From: an uncultured Pseudomonadota bacterium
GTDB lineage: Bacteria; Pseudomonadota; Gammaproteobacteria; Burkholderiales; Methylophilaceae
Length of the DNA: 7,671 bases
Reading direction: 5' to 3'
Assembly: GCA_903854305.1 (NCBI GenBank)
Contig: CAINWC010000216.1
Coordinates: 1 to 7,671 of the forward strand
The first letter of the stretch is position 1, and each line of letters starts with the position of its first letter. Shown here piece by piece: positions 1 through 6,756 of this stretch. The position numbers were made by a program, and so were the translations under genes. The notes under the pieces are model-generated. The model saw only the letters and a program-made list of their open reading frames with translations, made no database searches and was not told the DNA's origin.

Positions 1-86
1 GGTTTAGCTGCGTCAGCGGCAAATGCTGATGCGCCTAATGATAATGCAAATACGCCAGCTAATAATGTTGCTAAAAATTTGTTCAT
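1..86 (-). CDS. N-terminus of a small exported protein, function unknown (partial)
   Basis: The window holds only the first 28 codons, read leftward; the rest lies beyond the left edge. The translation begins MNKFLATLLAGVFALSLG and continues ASAFAADAAK. This is a typical Sec signal peptide: one basic residue, a hydrophobic core, and a signal peptidase I site of the AFA-AD type near residue 23. The start is supported by a good ribosome binding site, GGAG six bases before the ATG. After cleavage the mature protein starts Ala/Asp/Lys-rich, as in many small periplasmic proteins of proteobacteria, but too little is visible to name a family. It is divergent from the YqhA-like gene, so the two share the upstream spacer. 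Confidence 0.75.
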   Translation of the reverse strand, partial: MNKFLATLLAGVFALSLGASAFAADAAK

Positions 87-312
87 TTAAATCTCCAAAG
101 AATAAAGTAAAAATAGGTACTGTATTAAGAATGACTGGCTGACATTTGTTTGAAACTTTTATCTGTCACCATGGATAGAATCTTATAGCGCGAAGCTGAC
201 GGCATCCTGACAACAACATTTGTTTATTAGTTAAATCAATGCCAGAATCGCAGTATTGATTAAATCGCTGCGGAATTAACGCAGCTCACCTACAACAGAA
301 CGGATTTACAAC
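87..312. other. Divergent intergenic spacer with a small hairpin
   Basis: This 226-bp spacer must hold the promoters of the two divergent genes beside it. I see no convincing paired -35/-10 boxes on either strand. The clearest structure is a perfect 6-bp hairpin at 267-285 (GCTGCG, loop GAATTAA, CGCAGC), lying 27 bases before the YqhA-like start. It has no T-tract, so it is not an intrinsic terminator; it could be a 5'-UTR fold or an operator. The YqhA-like gene has only a poor ribosome binding site (ACGGA about 8 bases before the ATG). Confidence 0.3.
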
Positions 313-840
313 ATGATTAACTTTTTAGAACAGATGATTGAAGCGATTATTTTTAGAAGCCGCTGGGTGTTAGCGCCGATGTACTTAGGCTTAGTCGGTG
401 GTCTTGTGATTTTGATGGTGAAATTTGCCCAAGAATTTATGCATATTGTCGTGCATATCTTTAGTGCTGCTGAACAAGAGGTCGTGTTGTCATTGTTAGC
501 TTTGGTTGATATGACCTTGGTCGCCAATTTGCTGATTATGGTGATTTTTAGTGGCTACGAAAACTTTGTTTCAAAAATCGACACTGCCAATAGTGAAGAT
601 AGGCCTGAATGGATGGGTAAAGTAGATTTCTCTGGACTCAAACTTAAATTGATTGGCTCGATCGTTGCAATTTCCGCCATTGATTTACTGAAAGCGTTTG
701 TGCATCAAAGCACGCCTAACTCAGAGCATATTGCTAACGAACAAATGGGCTGGATGCTGGCAATACACATGGCTTTCATTCTTTCAGGCGTGTTGTTTGC
801 AGTGATGGATTATATTGCGGGTAAAAGTAAAGCGCATTGA
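313..840 (+). CDS. yqhA: YqhA/UPF0114 family inner-membrane protein
   Basis: The 175-residue product aligns by eye over its whole length with E. coli YqhA (about 164 aa; UPF0114, TIGR00645). Shared stretches include SRWVLAPMYLGL near residues 16-27, the LVDMTLV segment at 64-70 and the FSGYENFVS motif at 79-87, which is the family signature. Four hydrophobic segments are visible at about 18-38, 57-80, 111-130 and 147-167, so it is a polytopic inner-membrane protein. No reaction or ligand is established for the family, and I assign none. The start is the first ATG of the frame; the ribosome binding site is weak. It appears to be a single-gene unit, since the next gene on the right is convergent. 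The C-terminus is slightly longer than in E. coli and ends in basic residues. Confidence 0.9.
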   Translation: MINFLEQMIEAIIFRSRWVLAPMYLGLVGGLVILMVKFAQEFMHIVVHIFSAAEQEVVLSLLALVDMTLVANLLIMVIFSGYENFVSKIDTANSEDRPEWMGKVDFSGLKLKLIGSIVAISAIDLLKAFVHQSTPNSEHIANEQMGWMLAIHMAFILSGVLFAVMDYIAGKSKAH

Positions 841-858
841 TTTAATAGCGCTTTATTT
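825..858 (+). terminator. Possible weak terminator hairpin of the YqhA-like gene
   Basis: TAAAGCGC at 828-835 pairs with GCGCTTTA at 848-855, and the stem can be extended through a G-T wobble to about 11 bp; the loop is 12 nt. The left arm overlaps the last codons of the gene. The sequence that follows (TTATATTC) is only moderately T-rich, so this is a weak candidate. Confidence 0.35.
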
Positions 859-1160
859 ATATTCATGGCTACTTTTGCATATTCAGAAAAGATTAAAGAT
901 ATACGCTCTAATCTAAAAACATAGTCACTAGGGCTGATTTGCAAAGCGGTGAGATAAGCATACTAGAAATGCTTAAATGCTTAAAATAGAAACATGATTT
1001 CATCATTTGCGAGACTAGCGTTCCTAACGGATATCGCGCTAGGCGCTTAAAGAGCAAGTAGGTATTGGATGACTAAAATACCGACTACTTGACATGATAG
1101 TGACCACAAAATAATTCAATCACTCGGGTGAAAATCAATTAACAACATATTGACATGTGC
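841..1160. other. Convergent intergenic region, no gene seen
   Basis: These 320 bases separate the ends of the YqhA-like gene and the response-regulator gene. The longest frame I noticed with an ATG is 19 codons (865-924) and has no ribosome binding site, so I do not call it. The region holds a short tandem ATGCTTAA duplication near 968-984, a CTAGCG/CGCTAG dyad (1015-1020 with 1037-1042), and the hairpin listed separately at 1055-1091. I see no tRNA, rRNA or recognisable mobile element. Confidence 0.5.
1055..1091 (-). terminator. Possible terminator hairpin after the response-regulator gene
   Basis: CAAGTA and GGTATT (1055-1066) pair with AATACC (1077-1082) and TACTTG (1086-1091). This gives 12 bp interrupted by a 3-nt bulge (GAC), with a 10-nt loop. 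On the minus strand the stem lies about 70 bases past the stop of the response-regulator gene and is followed by CTCTTTAAG, a poor T-tract. It could stop or stabilise the two-component transcript, but the call is weak. Confidence 0.3.
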
Positions 1161-2537
1161 TTACTTCGGTTTGGACTCGACGATATGATAGCGACTGAGC
1201 TTGTACCATAAAGTACGTTCACTAATATCCAATAACTTAGCGGCACGACTTTTATTATCCTTGGCTAGCTTCAGTGCATCAGTAATCAGTCGTATTTCAA
1301 GTGTTTGCACGGCATCAGGCAAAGAAAGCGTTTCTGGAAGTATGCTTGGTTGATTATTTGACATCAAATTTGCCGTAACATCATTTTTTGATAGCAGATC
1401 CGTAGGTAAATGCTGTGTGCTGATGGTGTTTCCACCACATACAATTGCGGCTCGTTCAAGCACATTTTCTAATTCACGGACATTGCCTGGCCAGTGGTAG
1501 CTTTGTAACTTGAGCATGGCAGATTCATCAATGCTGATATTACGTTTTTTCAAAAAATGTGTCGCCAGCAGGCTAATGTCTGTTAATCGATTCCGTAATG
1601 GCGGTAAGTCGATACGGAATACATTCAATCTATAATATAAATCCTCTCGCAGCTTGCCGTCTTTAATGGCTTGTATTGGGTCGCGGTTTGTTGCGGCGAC
1701 AACTCGAATATTGATGCTTAACGGTCGATTACTGCCCAGCCTTTCAATCACACCTTCTTGTAGCGCACGCAACAGCTTGGCTTGCAATGTAATTGGCATT
1801 TCAGTGATTTCATCTAAAAACAACGTGCCACCATCCGCTAATTCAAACTTGCCAATGCGCTCTTTAACGGCGCCAGTAAAAGCGCCACGCTCATGCCCGA
1901 ATAATTCAGATTCCAGCATTTCAGACGGAATGGCTGCGCAATTCACTGCAACAAAAAGAGCAGATTTTCTAGGGGATTGTTGATGAATTGCACGTGCTAC
2001 CAATTCTTTGCCAGTACCCGTTTCACCGGCGACCAAGACGGTTGCTTTTTCTGCGGCCACTTGTGAAATAGCCAGAAGTACTTGATGAATGGCAGCGCTT
2101 TCGCCAATGAGACTTTTGCCCGTTTGCTCGACTTCATCGCGTAGAAACTGATTTTCTATCTTTAGCCTAGTGAGTGCAAGCCCACGGCTAATAGCAATCT
2201 CCAGCGTTTCTAAATCAAAAGGCCGTAAAATGTAATCCGATGCACCTAATTTCATGGCTTGCACGGCCGAGGCGATTTCGCCCTGCGCGGTGACGATAAT
2301 CAGCGGCGTATCGATATTTTCTTTGCGCATCGCTTCCAATAACTTCAAGCCATCCATCACGGGCATGTGTAAATCGCTTACGACTAAATCGACATTATCC
2401 GTGCGCAAGACATTAAGCGCCTCACGACCATTTTCAGCCACTACTGGCTCATAGCCTGCCTGACGTAAGCTAATTTCAAGCAAGCGTCGCATATGCGGCT
2501 CATCATCTACAGCAAGAATACGTTTTAGTTGGCTCAT
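1161..2537 (-). CDS. Sigma-54-dependent two-component response regulator (NtrC family)
   Basis: The product (458 aa from this ATG) has the three-part NtrC layout. The receiver domain (about 5-118) has the acidic pair D11-D12, phospho-acceptor D55 in SDLHMPVMDG, and T83. The usual receiver lysine of the K-P-F motif is arginine here (R105 in YILRPF). The AAA+ domain (about 142-370) carries Walker A GETGTGKE at 171-178, the sigma-54 contact loop GAFTGA at 218-223, Walker B GTLFLDE at 237-243, and the arginine-finger region LREDLYYRLNV at 296-306. A Fis-type helix-turn-helix is at about 419-452. It should bind upstream sites and drive ATP-dependent open-complex formation by sigma-54 RNA polymerase. 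The gene follows the kinase by 36 bases on the same strand, so the two are almost certainly a cognate pair in one operon. The frame also allows a TTG start one codon earlier (2540); I prefer the ATG. The ribosome binding site is only AAGAAG. Confidence 0.95.
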   Translation of the reverse strand: MSQLKRILAVDDEPHMRRLLEISLRQAGYEPVVAENGREALNVLRTDNVDLVVSDLHMPVMDGLKLLEAMRKENIDTPLIIVTAQGEIASAVQAMKLGASDYILRPFDLETLEIAISRGLALTRLKIENQFLRDEVEQTGKSLIGESAAIHQVLLAISQVAAEKATVLVAGETGTGKELVARAIHQQSPRKSALFVAVNCAAIPSEMLESELFGHERGAFTGAVKERIGKFELADGGTLFLDEITEMPITLQAKLLRALQEGVIERLGSNRPLSINIRVVAATNRDPIQAIKDGKLREDLYYRLNVFRIDLPPLRNRLTDISLLATHFLKKRNISIDESAMLKLQSYHWPGNVRELENVLERAAIVCGGNTISTQHLPTDLLSKNDVTANLMSNNQPSILPETLSLPDAVQTLEIRLITDALKLAKDNKSRAAKLLDISERTLWYKLSRYHIVESKPK

Positions 2538-2573
2538 CAATTGATCTTCTTTATTCGTTTACATTTTTTTGTT

Positions 2574-4262
2574 TTATTTTGCTTCAAATATCGGTAATTG
2601 CAATCGAAACTCTGCTCCGCCCAATGCACTTTGATGCACACTAATTTCGCCATGGTGTGCGAGTACAATTTGCCTGACGATTGCTAAACCTAAACCAATT
2701 CCCCCAGCACGTTGTGTAAAAAATGGCTCAAACACTTGTCCACGCTGTTCAGCTGGAATACCAGGGCCGTTGTCAGTTACACGAATGGCGACATAATCAA
2801 TGGTGCTTGAAACTGATAAAATTACCTTACCGCCATCGGTTAAAACTTGTATGGCATTTAGGATTAAATTTAACAATACTTGTGTGATTTGTTCTGCATC
2901 GCAGAATGCGATGGCATTCGCATTTACATCACAAACAAGAGAGATATTTTTCTTCTCAGCTTGCATTCGTAGCATTGCAGCACATTGTTCGACAAGCTCA
3001 GAAATATTGGTTGCTTTAAATTCAGGCAATCTAGGCCGCGAAGAATCGATGAGCGTTGAAACCAATTTATTCAATCGTTCCGTTTCACTAATAATAAAGC
3101 CGCAAACCTCGCGGCCATCTGCACTCATGTTTGGCTCGCGCAACAATACTTGGGCGGAAGAGCGCAATATGCCTAATGGTGTTCGCACTTCATGGCTCAT
3201 GGCAGCGGCCATTTCGCCTACCACGGCTAATTTTGCCGCGCGCGTTAGATTCTCTTTGGAGCGTTCAAGGTCGCTAATCATTTTGCTAAAAGCATTAGCC
3301 AGTGCTGTGATTTCCAAAGGTTCTATCAAATTTCCGGCACTCGGGGGCGGCGCATTGCTTGGCTCTCGTATAAAGTTATTAGCAAAGGCAGTGAGCTTGC
3401 TCAGCGGCTTGGTCATTGCTGTGGCCACAGGCACCGCAATTAAGCTTGCCAAGGCGATTGTCGCAATCAATAAGCCTATGAATATATAGGCCATTTGTTG
3501 GATGGGTGCTAAGGCTTCTAAGCGGTACTGCGAAATGACTACGTGCCAAGAAAAACCGTCATAACCCTGATAGCCTTTGGCGTTTGCCGTGGCAGATATA
3601 TTGTCTGTCGCTTGTGTCTCTGGCCAGTGTTTACTCACAGATAATATTACATTGTTATTATCAAACAATGCTGCGCCGCTACGCCCTGAAACTTCGCCTT
3701 CTAACATATTGGCTATTTGATCCCAGTTGAAAACCGTGACTAACGTGCCAACTTTATCCCCTTCAAAAAGGTCTTTAATATCGGTGAAAATAAGCAGTTG
3801 CCCATTGACTATGTGCGCTAACTGAACATCATTCTGTTGCACTTTGGTACTTAGCCAAACCATAGGTACGGTGCGTGACTTGCCAATCGAATCGGCTTTG
3901 CTTGACGCGATGACTAAGCCAGTATTATCAATAACGTAAAGCTCGTTATAAATATCATGGTAACTGAATTTTAATTCAGCCAAAAACTTAGAGAGGCGTT
4001 TATCCACATCACCAATCCGTACATCTTGCATGATTTCCAGCTGACTCCACGAGGCGGTATTGTGTAAACGCTCAAACATGATGCGGTCAATCTCATCCAC
4101 GGTGGCGGCTGCGCGAGTTTGTATGTCATGTTGAATTTCAGTTTTTAATGCGCTACGAGCCTCATAAAAGGCCAGTCCTGTTATCAGCATGGTTGGCAGC
4201 AACCCTACGAGCAAGAATGCACCTAGTAGAATAAACCGTATCGGTAAGGCTTTTCGTAACAT
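2574..4262 (-). CDS. Membrane sensor histidine kinase of the NtrB/dCache type
   Basis: The product has 562 residues. A first membrane segment at about 8-32 and a second at about 256-283 enclose a periplasmic region of roughly 220 residues, with a layout like a dCache/PAS-like sensor (for example ELYVIDNTGLVIASS at 107-121). A HAMP-like linker follows (about 280-335). The HisKA H-box SHEVRTPLG has the phospho-acceptor H357. The ATPase domain shows an N-box with N465 and N469 (NLILNAIQV), G1 DNGPGIP at 497-503, F-box FEPFFT at 511-516, and G2 GGIGLGLAIV at 520-529. All catalytic motifs are intact. It should sense an envelope or extracellular signal and phosphorylate the regulator just downstream. 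The start ATG is fixed by an in-frame TAA immediately upstream; there is no clear Shine-Dalgarno sequence. The gene is divergent from the porin-like gene, which suggests a functional link. The ligand cannot be read from the sequence. Confidence 0.94.
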   Translation of the reverse strand: MLRKALPIRFILLGAFLLVGLLPTMLITGLAFYEARSALKTEIQHDIQTRAAATVDEIDRIMFERLHNTASWSQLEIMQDVRIGDVDKRLSKFLAELKFSYHDIYNELYVIDNTGLVIASSKADSIGKSRTVPMVWLSTKVQQNDVQLAHIVNGQLLIFTDIKDLFEGDKVGTLVTVFNWDQIANMLEGEVSGRSGAALFDNNNVILSVSKHWPETQATDNISATANAKGYQGYDGFSWHVVISQYRLEALAPIQQMAYIFIGLLIATIALASLIAVPVATAMTKPLSKLTAFANNFIREPSNAPPPSAGNLIEPLEITALANAFSKMISDLERSKENLTRAAKLAVVGEMAAAMSHEVRTPLGILRSSAQVLLREPNMSADGREVCGFIISETERLNKLVSTLIDSSRPRLPEFKATNISELVEQCAAMLRMQAEKKNISLVCDVNANAIAFCDAEQITQVLLNLILNAIQVLTDGGKVILSVSSTIDYVAIRVTDNGPGIPAEQRGQVFEPFFTQRAGGIGLGLAIVRQIVLAHHGEISVHQSALGGAEFRLQLPIFEAK

Positions 4263-4294
4263 TTAATTTAATGCGAAAATGAGAACATGATGTA

Positions 4295-4324
4295 TTTATA
4301 TAAAATATATTCCAAAATAGTCAA
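4295..4324 (-). promoter_or_regulatory. Likely sigma-70 promoter of the kinase/regulator operon
   Basis: Reading leftward, TTGACT (4324-4319) is followed after 18 bases by TATAAA (4300-4295), or after 16 bases by TATATA. The -35 box matches consensus at 5 of 6 positions. The start of transcription would fall near 4288, giving a leader of about 25 bases before the kinase ATG. Confidence 0.6.
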
Positions 4325-4325
4325 A

Positions 4326-4331
4326 TATAAT
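4326..4331 (+). promoter_or_regulatory. Possible -10 box for the porin-like operon
   Basis: TATAAT is a perfect -10 hexamer reading rightward, but there is no good -35 box at the expected distance; the bases 15-18 nt upstream are all A/T. The motif lies one base from the -35 box of the opposing kinase promoter, so RNA polymerase bound at one would hinder the other. An activator could be needed. No sigma-54 GG-N10-GC motif is present in this spacer on either strand. Confidence 0.35.
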
Positions 4332-4389
4332 AACTGAGTGTGCAAAATAGAATGATATACCGATGCTTGCCTTAAGATATGGAGAAATG

Positions 4390-5382
4390 ATGCGTATACC
4401 ACTGCTATTCGTTATAAGTGTAGCCGTCGCATTAAGCATTAGCCAAGCCGTTGCCGCCGAATCGGATGCGCCATCCTACTTAGAAAACTTTAGACTCGGT
4501 GGTTATTCAAGTGCAGATATTAATGTACATCCTGGCGGAAAAACGGAAGGCGCAATCAATGAGATTGGCTTAATCGTTAGCTGGGAAAATGGCAGTCGCT
4601 TTCGCTTTTTATCCGAACTAGATTTAGATCGACCATTCAGCTTTCATGGAAATGATACTGACGCAGGTAAAGATTTTTACTTTAATCTAGAGCGGCTCTA
4701 TATAGATTATAACTTATCAGAAAAAATTAATTTACGGGCTGGGCGATTTTTAACCCCAGCGGGCCGTTGGAACTTAGTGCATGCTGAGCCATTAGTCTGG
4801 ACATCAACCCGCCCTCTCGCCACGAGTCGGCTATTTCCATTAGCGACCAATGGGTTGATGGTATATGGTGCCGTACCATTGGCGAATAATGCTTTTGAAT
4901 ACAGCTTTTTTGTTGAAGGTTTAAAAGACCAGATTGTTAATCATAATGACATTCCATTTGAAGACACTGTTGGCGCAAGGTTCACGCTTTCTGGCAAGGT
5001 GAATTGGGGGCTTTCACTACTGGAGTTTCATGAGACCACACCGACCAACCCACTTTTTCACATGGTCGGTGTAGATTTTTTAGTGAAAAATGAAGGCTGG
5101 GAGTTTAGCGGGGAAGCCTTTCAGCGGTACAACAACAACTATACCGATGGCGGCAGTGGTGCCTACCTGCAAGGCGTTGCTCCGCTTGGGAATCAATGGT
5201 TTGCAGTTGCGCGTATTGAAAATTTCAAGCGACCTGCTGAAGGCTCTAGCGAGCGTTGGCTTTTAGGCACGGCATGGCGCATGACTCCCAATCGCATACT
5301 TAAAGTTGAGTATGTAGGGGGCGATAATGAACGAGCGGAGTCGCCCAAAGGCTTGATGGCTTCATTTGCTATTTTGTTTTAA
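4390..5382 (+). CDS. Outer-membrane beta-barrel, porin-like protein
   Basis: The frame opens at 4363, but the start at 4390 is better. It has GGAG five bases upstream and gives a clean signal peptide (residues 1-23, cleavage after AVAA), hence a 330-residue precursor. The mature part has alternating polar/hydrophobic short strands and ends in FAILF; a C-terminal Phe is the usual outer-membrane barrel insertion signal. The LRAGRFLTPAGRWN segment near 115-128 and following PLVW/RPLATSRLFP resemble putative porins of the phosphate-selective porin or DcaP-like type. Specific substrate cannot be assigned. Fifteen bases separate it from the PstS-like gene, so the two are co-transcribed; together they look like an outer-membrane entry route plus a periplasmic partner. 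It is divergent from the sensor kinase. Confidence 0.8.
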   Translation: MRIPLLFVISVAVALSISQAVAAESDAPSYLENFRLGGYSSADINVHPGGKTEGAINEIGLIVSWENGSRFRFLSELDLDRPFSFHGNDTDAGKDFYFNLERLYIDYNLSEKINLRAGRFLTPAGRWNLVHAEPLVWTSTRPLATSRLFPLATNGLMVYGAVPLANNAFEYSFFVEGLKDQIVNHNDIPFEDTVGARFTLSGKVNWGLSLLEFHETTPTNPLFHMVGVDFLVKNEGWEFSGEAFQRYNNNYTDGGSGAYLQGVAPLGNQWFAVARIENFKRPAEGSSERWLLGTAWRMTPNRILKVEYVGGDNERAESPKGLMASFAILF

Positions 5383-5397
5383 TAAATAGTTACTCAA

Positions 5398-5877
5398 ATG
5401 CGTAAGCTATTTTTAATTATTCTAACGATAAGTCTATTGTTGATCGGCTTTATTGATTGCGCAACTGCAGAGGTGCTCGCGGTCATCGTGCCACACAATC
5501 ACAATGCTCATCAGATAGACAGCAGCGAACTTTCGCTCATATTTTGGCGTAAAAAATTATATTGGAATGGCGGAAAACGTATCCAAACCTTGAATTACGC
5601 TGCAAACAACCCGCTTAGGTTGCAATTTTCATTGTCCATTTTAAAAAGTACGCCAGACACTCAAGCCGACTACTGGAATGATATGTACTTTCACGGCATT
5701 TCACCGCCACATGTGGTTAATTCACAAGAAGCGATGCTCAGATTTATTGCGGATACCACTGGTTCAATCGGTTATATTGATGCCTGTAAACTTGATAGTC
5801 GAGTCAAAGCGCTGGCTTGGATTAACGTAGATGGCAATTTGTTAAACAACCCACCAGAATTAAACTGTACGCCATAA
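5398..5877 (+). CDS. Small PstS-like periplasmic protein (single-lobe substrate-binding domain)
   Basis: The 159-residue product starts with a signal peptide (basic RK, then a long Leu/Ile core), with likely cleavage after ATA at residue 24. C21 does not sit in a proper lipobox, so I do not call a lipoprotein. The mature part resembles the short 'phosphate ABC transporter substrate-binding' proteins (PBP-like domain). LSLIFWRKKLYWNGGKRI at about 46-62 is the family's 'IFxGk...W..G' motif; YW at 92-93 and TTGSIGY at 120-126 are also family features. Classical PstS proteins are about twice this length, so only one lobe's worth of sequence is present and no permease or ATPase genes lie nearby. 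I infer a sensing or chaperone role alongside the porin and kinase rather than classic uptake. C130 and C157 could form a disulfide. No ribosome binding site is obvious; the porin gene ends with closely spaced stops just upstream, so coupling is possible. Confidence 0.75.
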   Translation: MRKLFLIILTISLLLIGFIDCATAEVLAVIVPHNHNAHQIDSSELSLIFWRKKLYWNGGKRIQTLNYAANNPLRLQFSLSILKSTPDTQADYWNDMYFHGISPPHVVNSQEAMLRFIADTTGSIGYIDACKLDSRVKALAWINVDGNLLNNPPELNCTP

Positions 5878-5943
5878 AAGCCTACAAAATTTGCAGGATT
5901 TTATTAATAATCACTGCAAACCTGCAAATTTTGTAGGCTTTTA
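5875..5943. terminator. Long perfect inverted repeat, likely bidirectional terminator
   Basis: The arms at 5876-5897 and 5921-5942 are perfectly complementary over 22 bp, and the flanking T5875/A5943 adds one more pair. The loop is 23 nt. Both outer ends read GCCT.../...AGGC bordered by AAAA/TTTT, so a T-run follows the stem on either strand. The left arm overlaps the stop codon of the PstS-like gene. Inside the loop a second CTGCAAA (5914-5920) duplicates the inner end of the right arm (5922-5928), allowing a shorter alternative pairing. The element separates the porin operon from the sigma-54 promoter. The stem is longer than an ordinary terminator needs. Confidence 0.75.
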
Positions 5944-5952
5944 ATGTCAGAA

Positions 5953-6037
5953 AACTTATCAATATAAAGCCATTCTAACTCAAATATAACTCCCAACTTA
6001 TTGATTTTATTATCTATACAGTAATACTATCTAGATA
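5953..6037. promoter_or_regulatory. Candidate activator-binding region upstream of the sigma-54 promoter
   Basis: AACTTAT occurs at 5953-5959 and again at 5995-6001, each followed by a YRAT, 42 bp apart (about four helical turns). ATCAATA (5958-5964) and TATTGAT (5999-6005) are also inverted relative to each other. Closer to the promoter, TATCTA (6011-6016) recurs within the palindrome TATCTAGATA (6028-6037). The first pair would lie about 70-120 bp before the expected transcription start, where enhancer sites of NtrC-type activators usually lie. The region is AT-rich, so chance is possible. Confidence 0.25.
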
Positions 6038-6047
6038 AACATTAGTT

Positions 6048-6063
6048 TGGCATAGCATTTGCA
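6048..6063 (+). promoter_or_regulatory. Sigma-54 (RpoN) promoter of the hemolysin-family operon
   Basis: The 16 bases TGGCATAGCATTTGCA match every position of the sigma-54 consensus TGGCAYRNNNNTTGCW, with GG at 6049-6050 and GC at 6061-6062, exactly ten bases apart. Transcription should begin near 6074, about 20 bases before the ATG, and the leader includes the strong ribosome binding site GGGAG (6083-6087). A sigma-54 activator gene lies in the same window, which makes it a natural candidate regulator. Confidence 0.85.
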
Positions 6064-6093
6064 AGTCTTAAAATATTCTTATGGGAGTGTTTT

Positions 6094-6756
6094 ATGCAAT
6101 ATGCAGAACAGCCGAATCTTTTGACTACAAAAAAACCTCCACTGGACCAAGTTTCTTTAGATCAGCGTTTTTCTAAAAGAAAAACTAACATTCTTCTACA
6201 TACGTTACCACCAGTAATTACCGCCATTTCAGAGCCAGATGCACATGACAGGCAAGAGCTAGAAGCTTTTATTCGTGCAATATTCAAGCATGTGCATAAT
6301 GCTGACATTAGCCACTTTATGCCTAAACTCATGAGTGTACGTGATGTTAATGGCAATCTATTGGCTGCGTGTGGATTGCGCCATGCAGACCAAGGTGAAT
6401 TGTTTTTAGAAACCTATCTAGATACGCCAATCGAGATGCTTTTATCTCAGCATCACCAAAGTCATATCTCCCGCGATGCGATTCTGGAAGTGGGTAATTT
6501 AGCCGTCGCAACACCTGAAAACGTGCGTAGTCTTCTTGCAAGCATTAGCGTGTATTTGCATAGCACTCATTCGGAGTTCGCGGTATTCACGGGTATTTCC
6601 ACCTTACGCAACTCACTTACCAAGCTCAATATGCCTTTACAATTATTGGGCGAAGCCAATATCAACCGCATACCAGCGCACGAGCGTGCCGCTTGGGGCA
6701 GCTATTACAATGAGCGTCCACTAGTCATGGCGATTCGTCGCATGCAGTTAGTTTGA
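6094..6756 (+). CDS. Thermostable hemolysin family protein (PF12261-type)
   Basis: The 220-residue product fits the family that includes the Vibrio delta-VPH hemolysin. The key motifs are in order: PKLMSVRD near 77-84, a GLRHA segment at 94-98, LFLETYLD at 103-110, EVGNLA at 132-137 (the family's GNLA signature), FTGISTLRN at 165-173, and WGSYYNERPLVM near 201-212. There is no signal peptide or membrane segment, so it appears cytoplasmic, which fits poorly with a pore-forming toxin. The order 'conserved R / E..D / E.GNLA' recalls GNAT and LuxI-type acyl-transfer enzymes; I infer, not observe, an acyltransferase-like role. The start is supported by GGGAG six bases upstream. It is first in an operon under a sigma-54 promoter, and its TGA overlaps the possible TTG start of the AMP-binding gene, indicating translational coupling. 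Confidence 0.85.
   Translation: MQYAEQPNLLTTKKPPLDQVSLDQRFSKRKTNILLHTLPPVITAISEPDAHDRQELEAFIRAIFKHVHNADISHFMPKLMSVRDVNGNLLAACGLRHADQGELFLETYLDTPIEMLLSQHHQSHISRDAILEVGNLAVATPENVRSLLASISVYLHSTHSEFAVFTGISTLRNSLTKLNMPLQLLGEANINRIPAHERAAWGSYYNERPLVMAIRRMQLV

Noticed and set aside
865..924. 19-codon frame (MATFAYSEKIKDIRSNLKT) between the YqhA-like and regulator genes
   Set aside because: No ribosome binding site, very short, and it immediately follows a possible terminator.
1654..1983. 109-codon + strand frame
   Set aside because: Antisense shadow of the AAA+ domain of the response regulator; Ser/Asn/Cys-rich with no family resemblance.
2800..3489. 229-codon open frame on the + strand
   Set aside because: It lies entirely antisense to the kinase's HAMP, HisKA and ATPase regions, whose motifs are unmistakable; no ribosome binding site or recognisable domain.
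4363..4389. Upstream ATG for the porin-like gene
   Set aside because: It would add MLALRYGEM before a complete signal peptide and lacks a ribosome binding site; GGAG is placed for the ATG at 4390.
4263..4389. Sigma-54 promoter for the porin or kinase operon
   Set aside because: No GG-N10-GC arrangement with TGGC/TGC context on either strand in this spacer.
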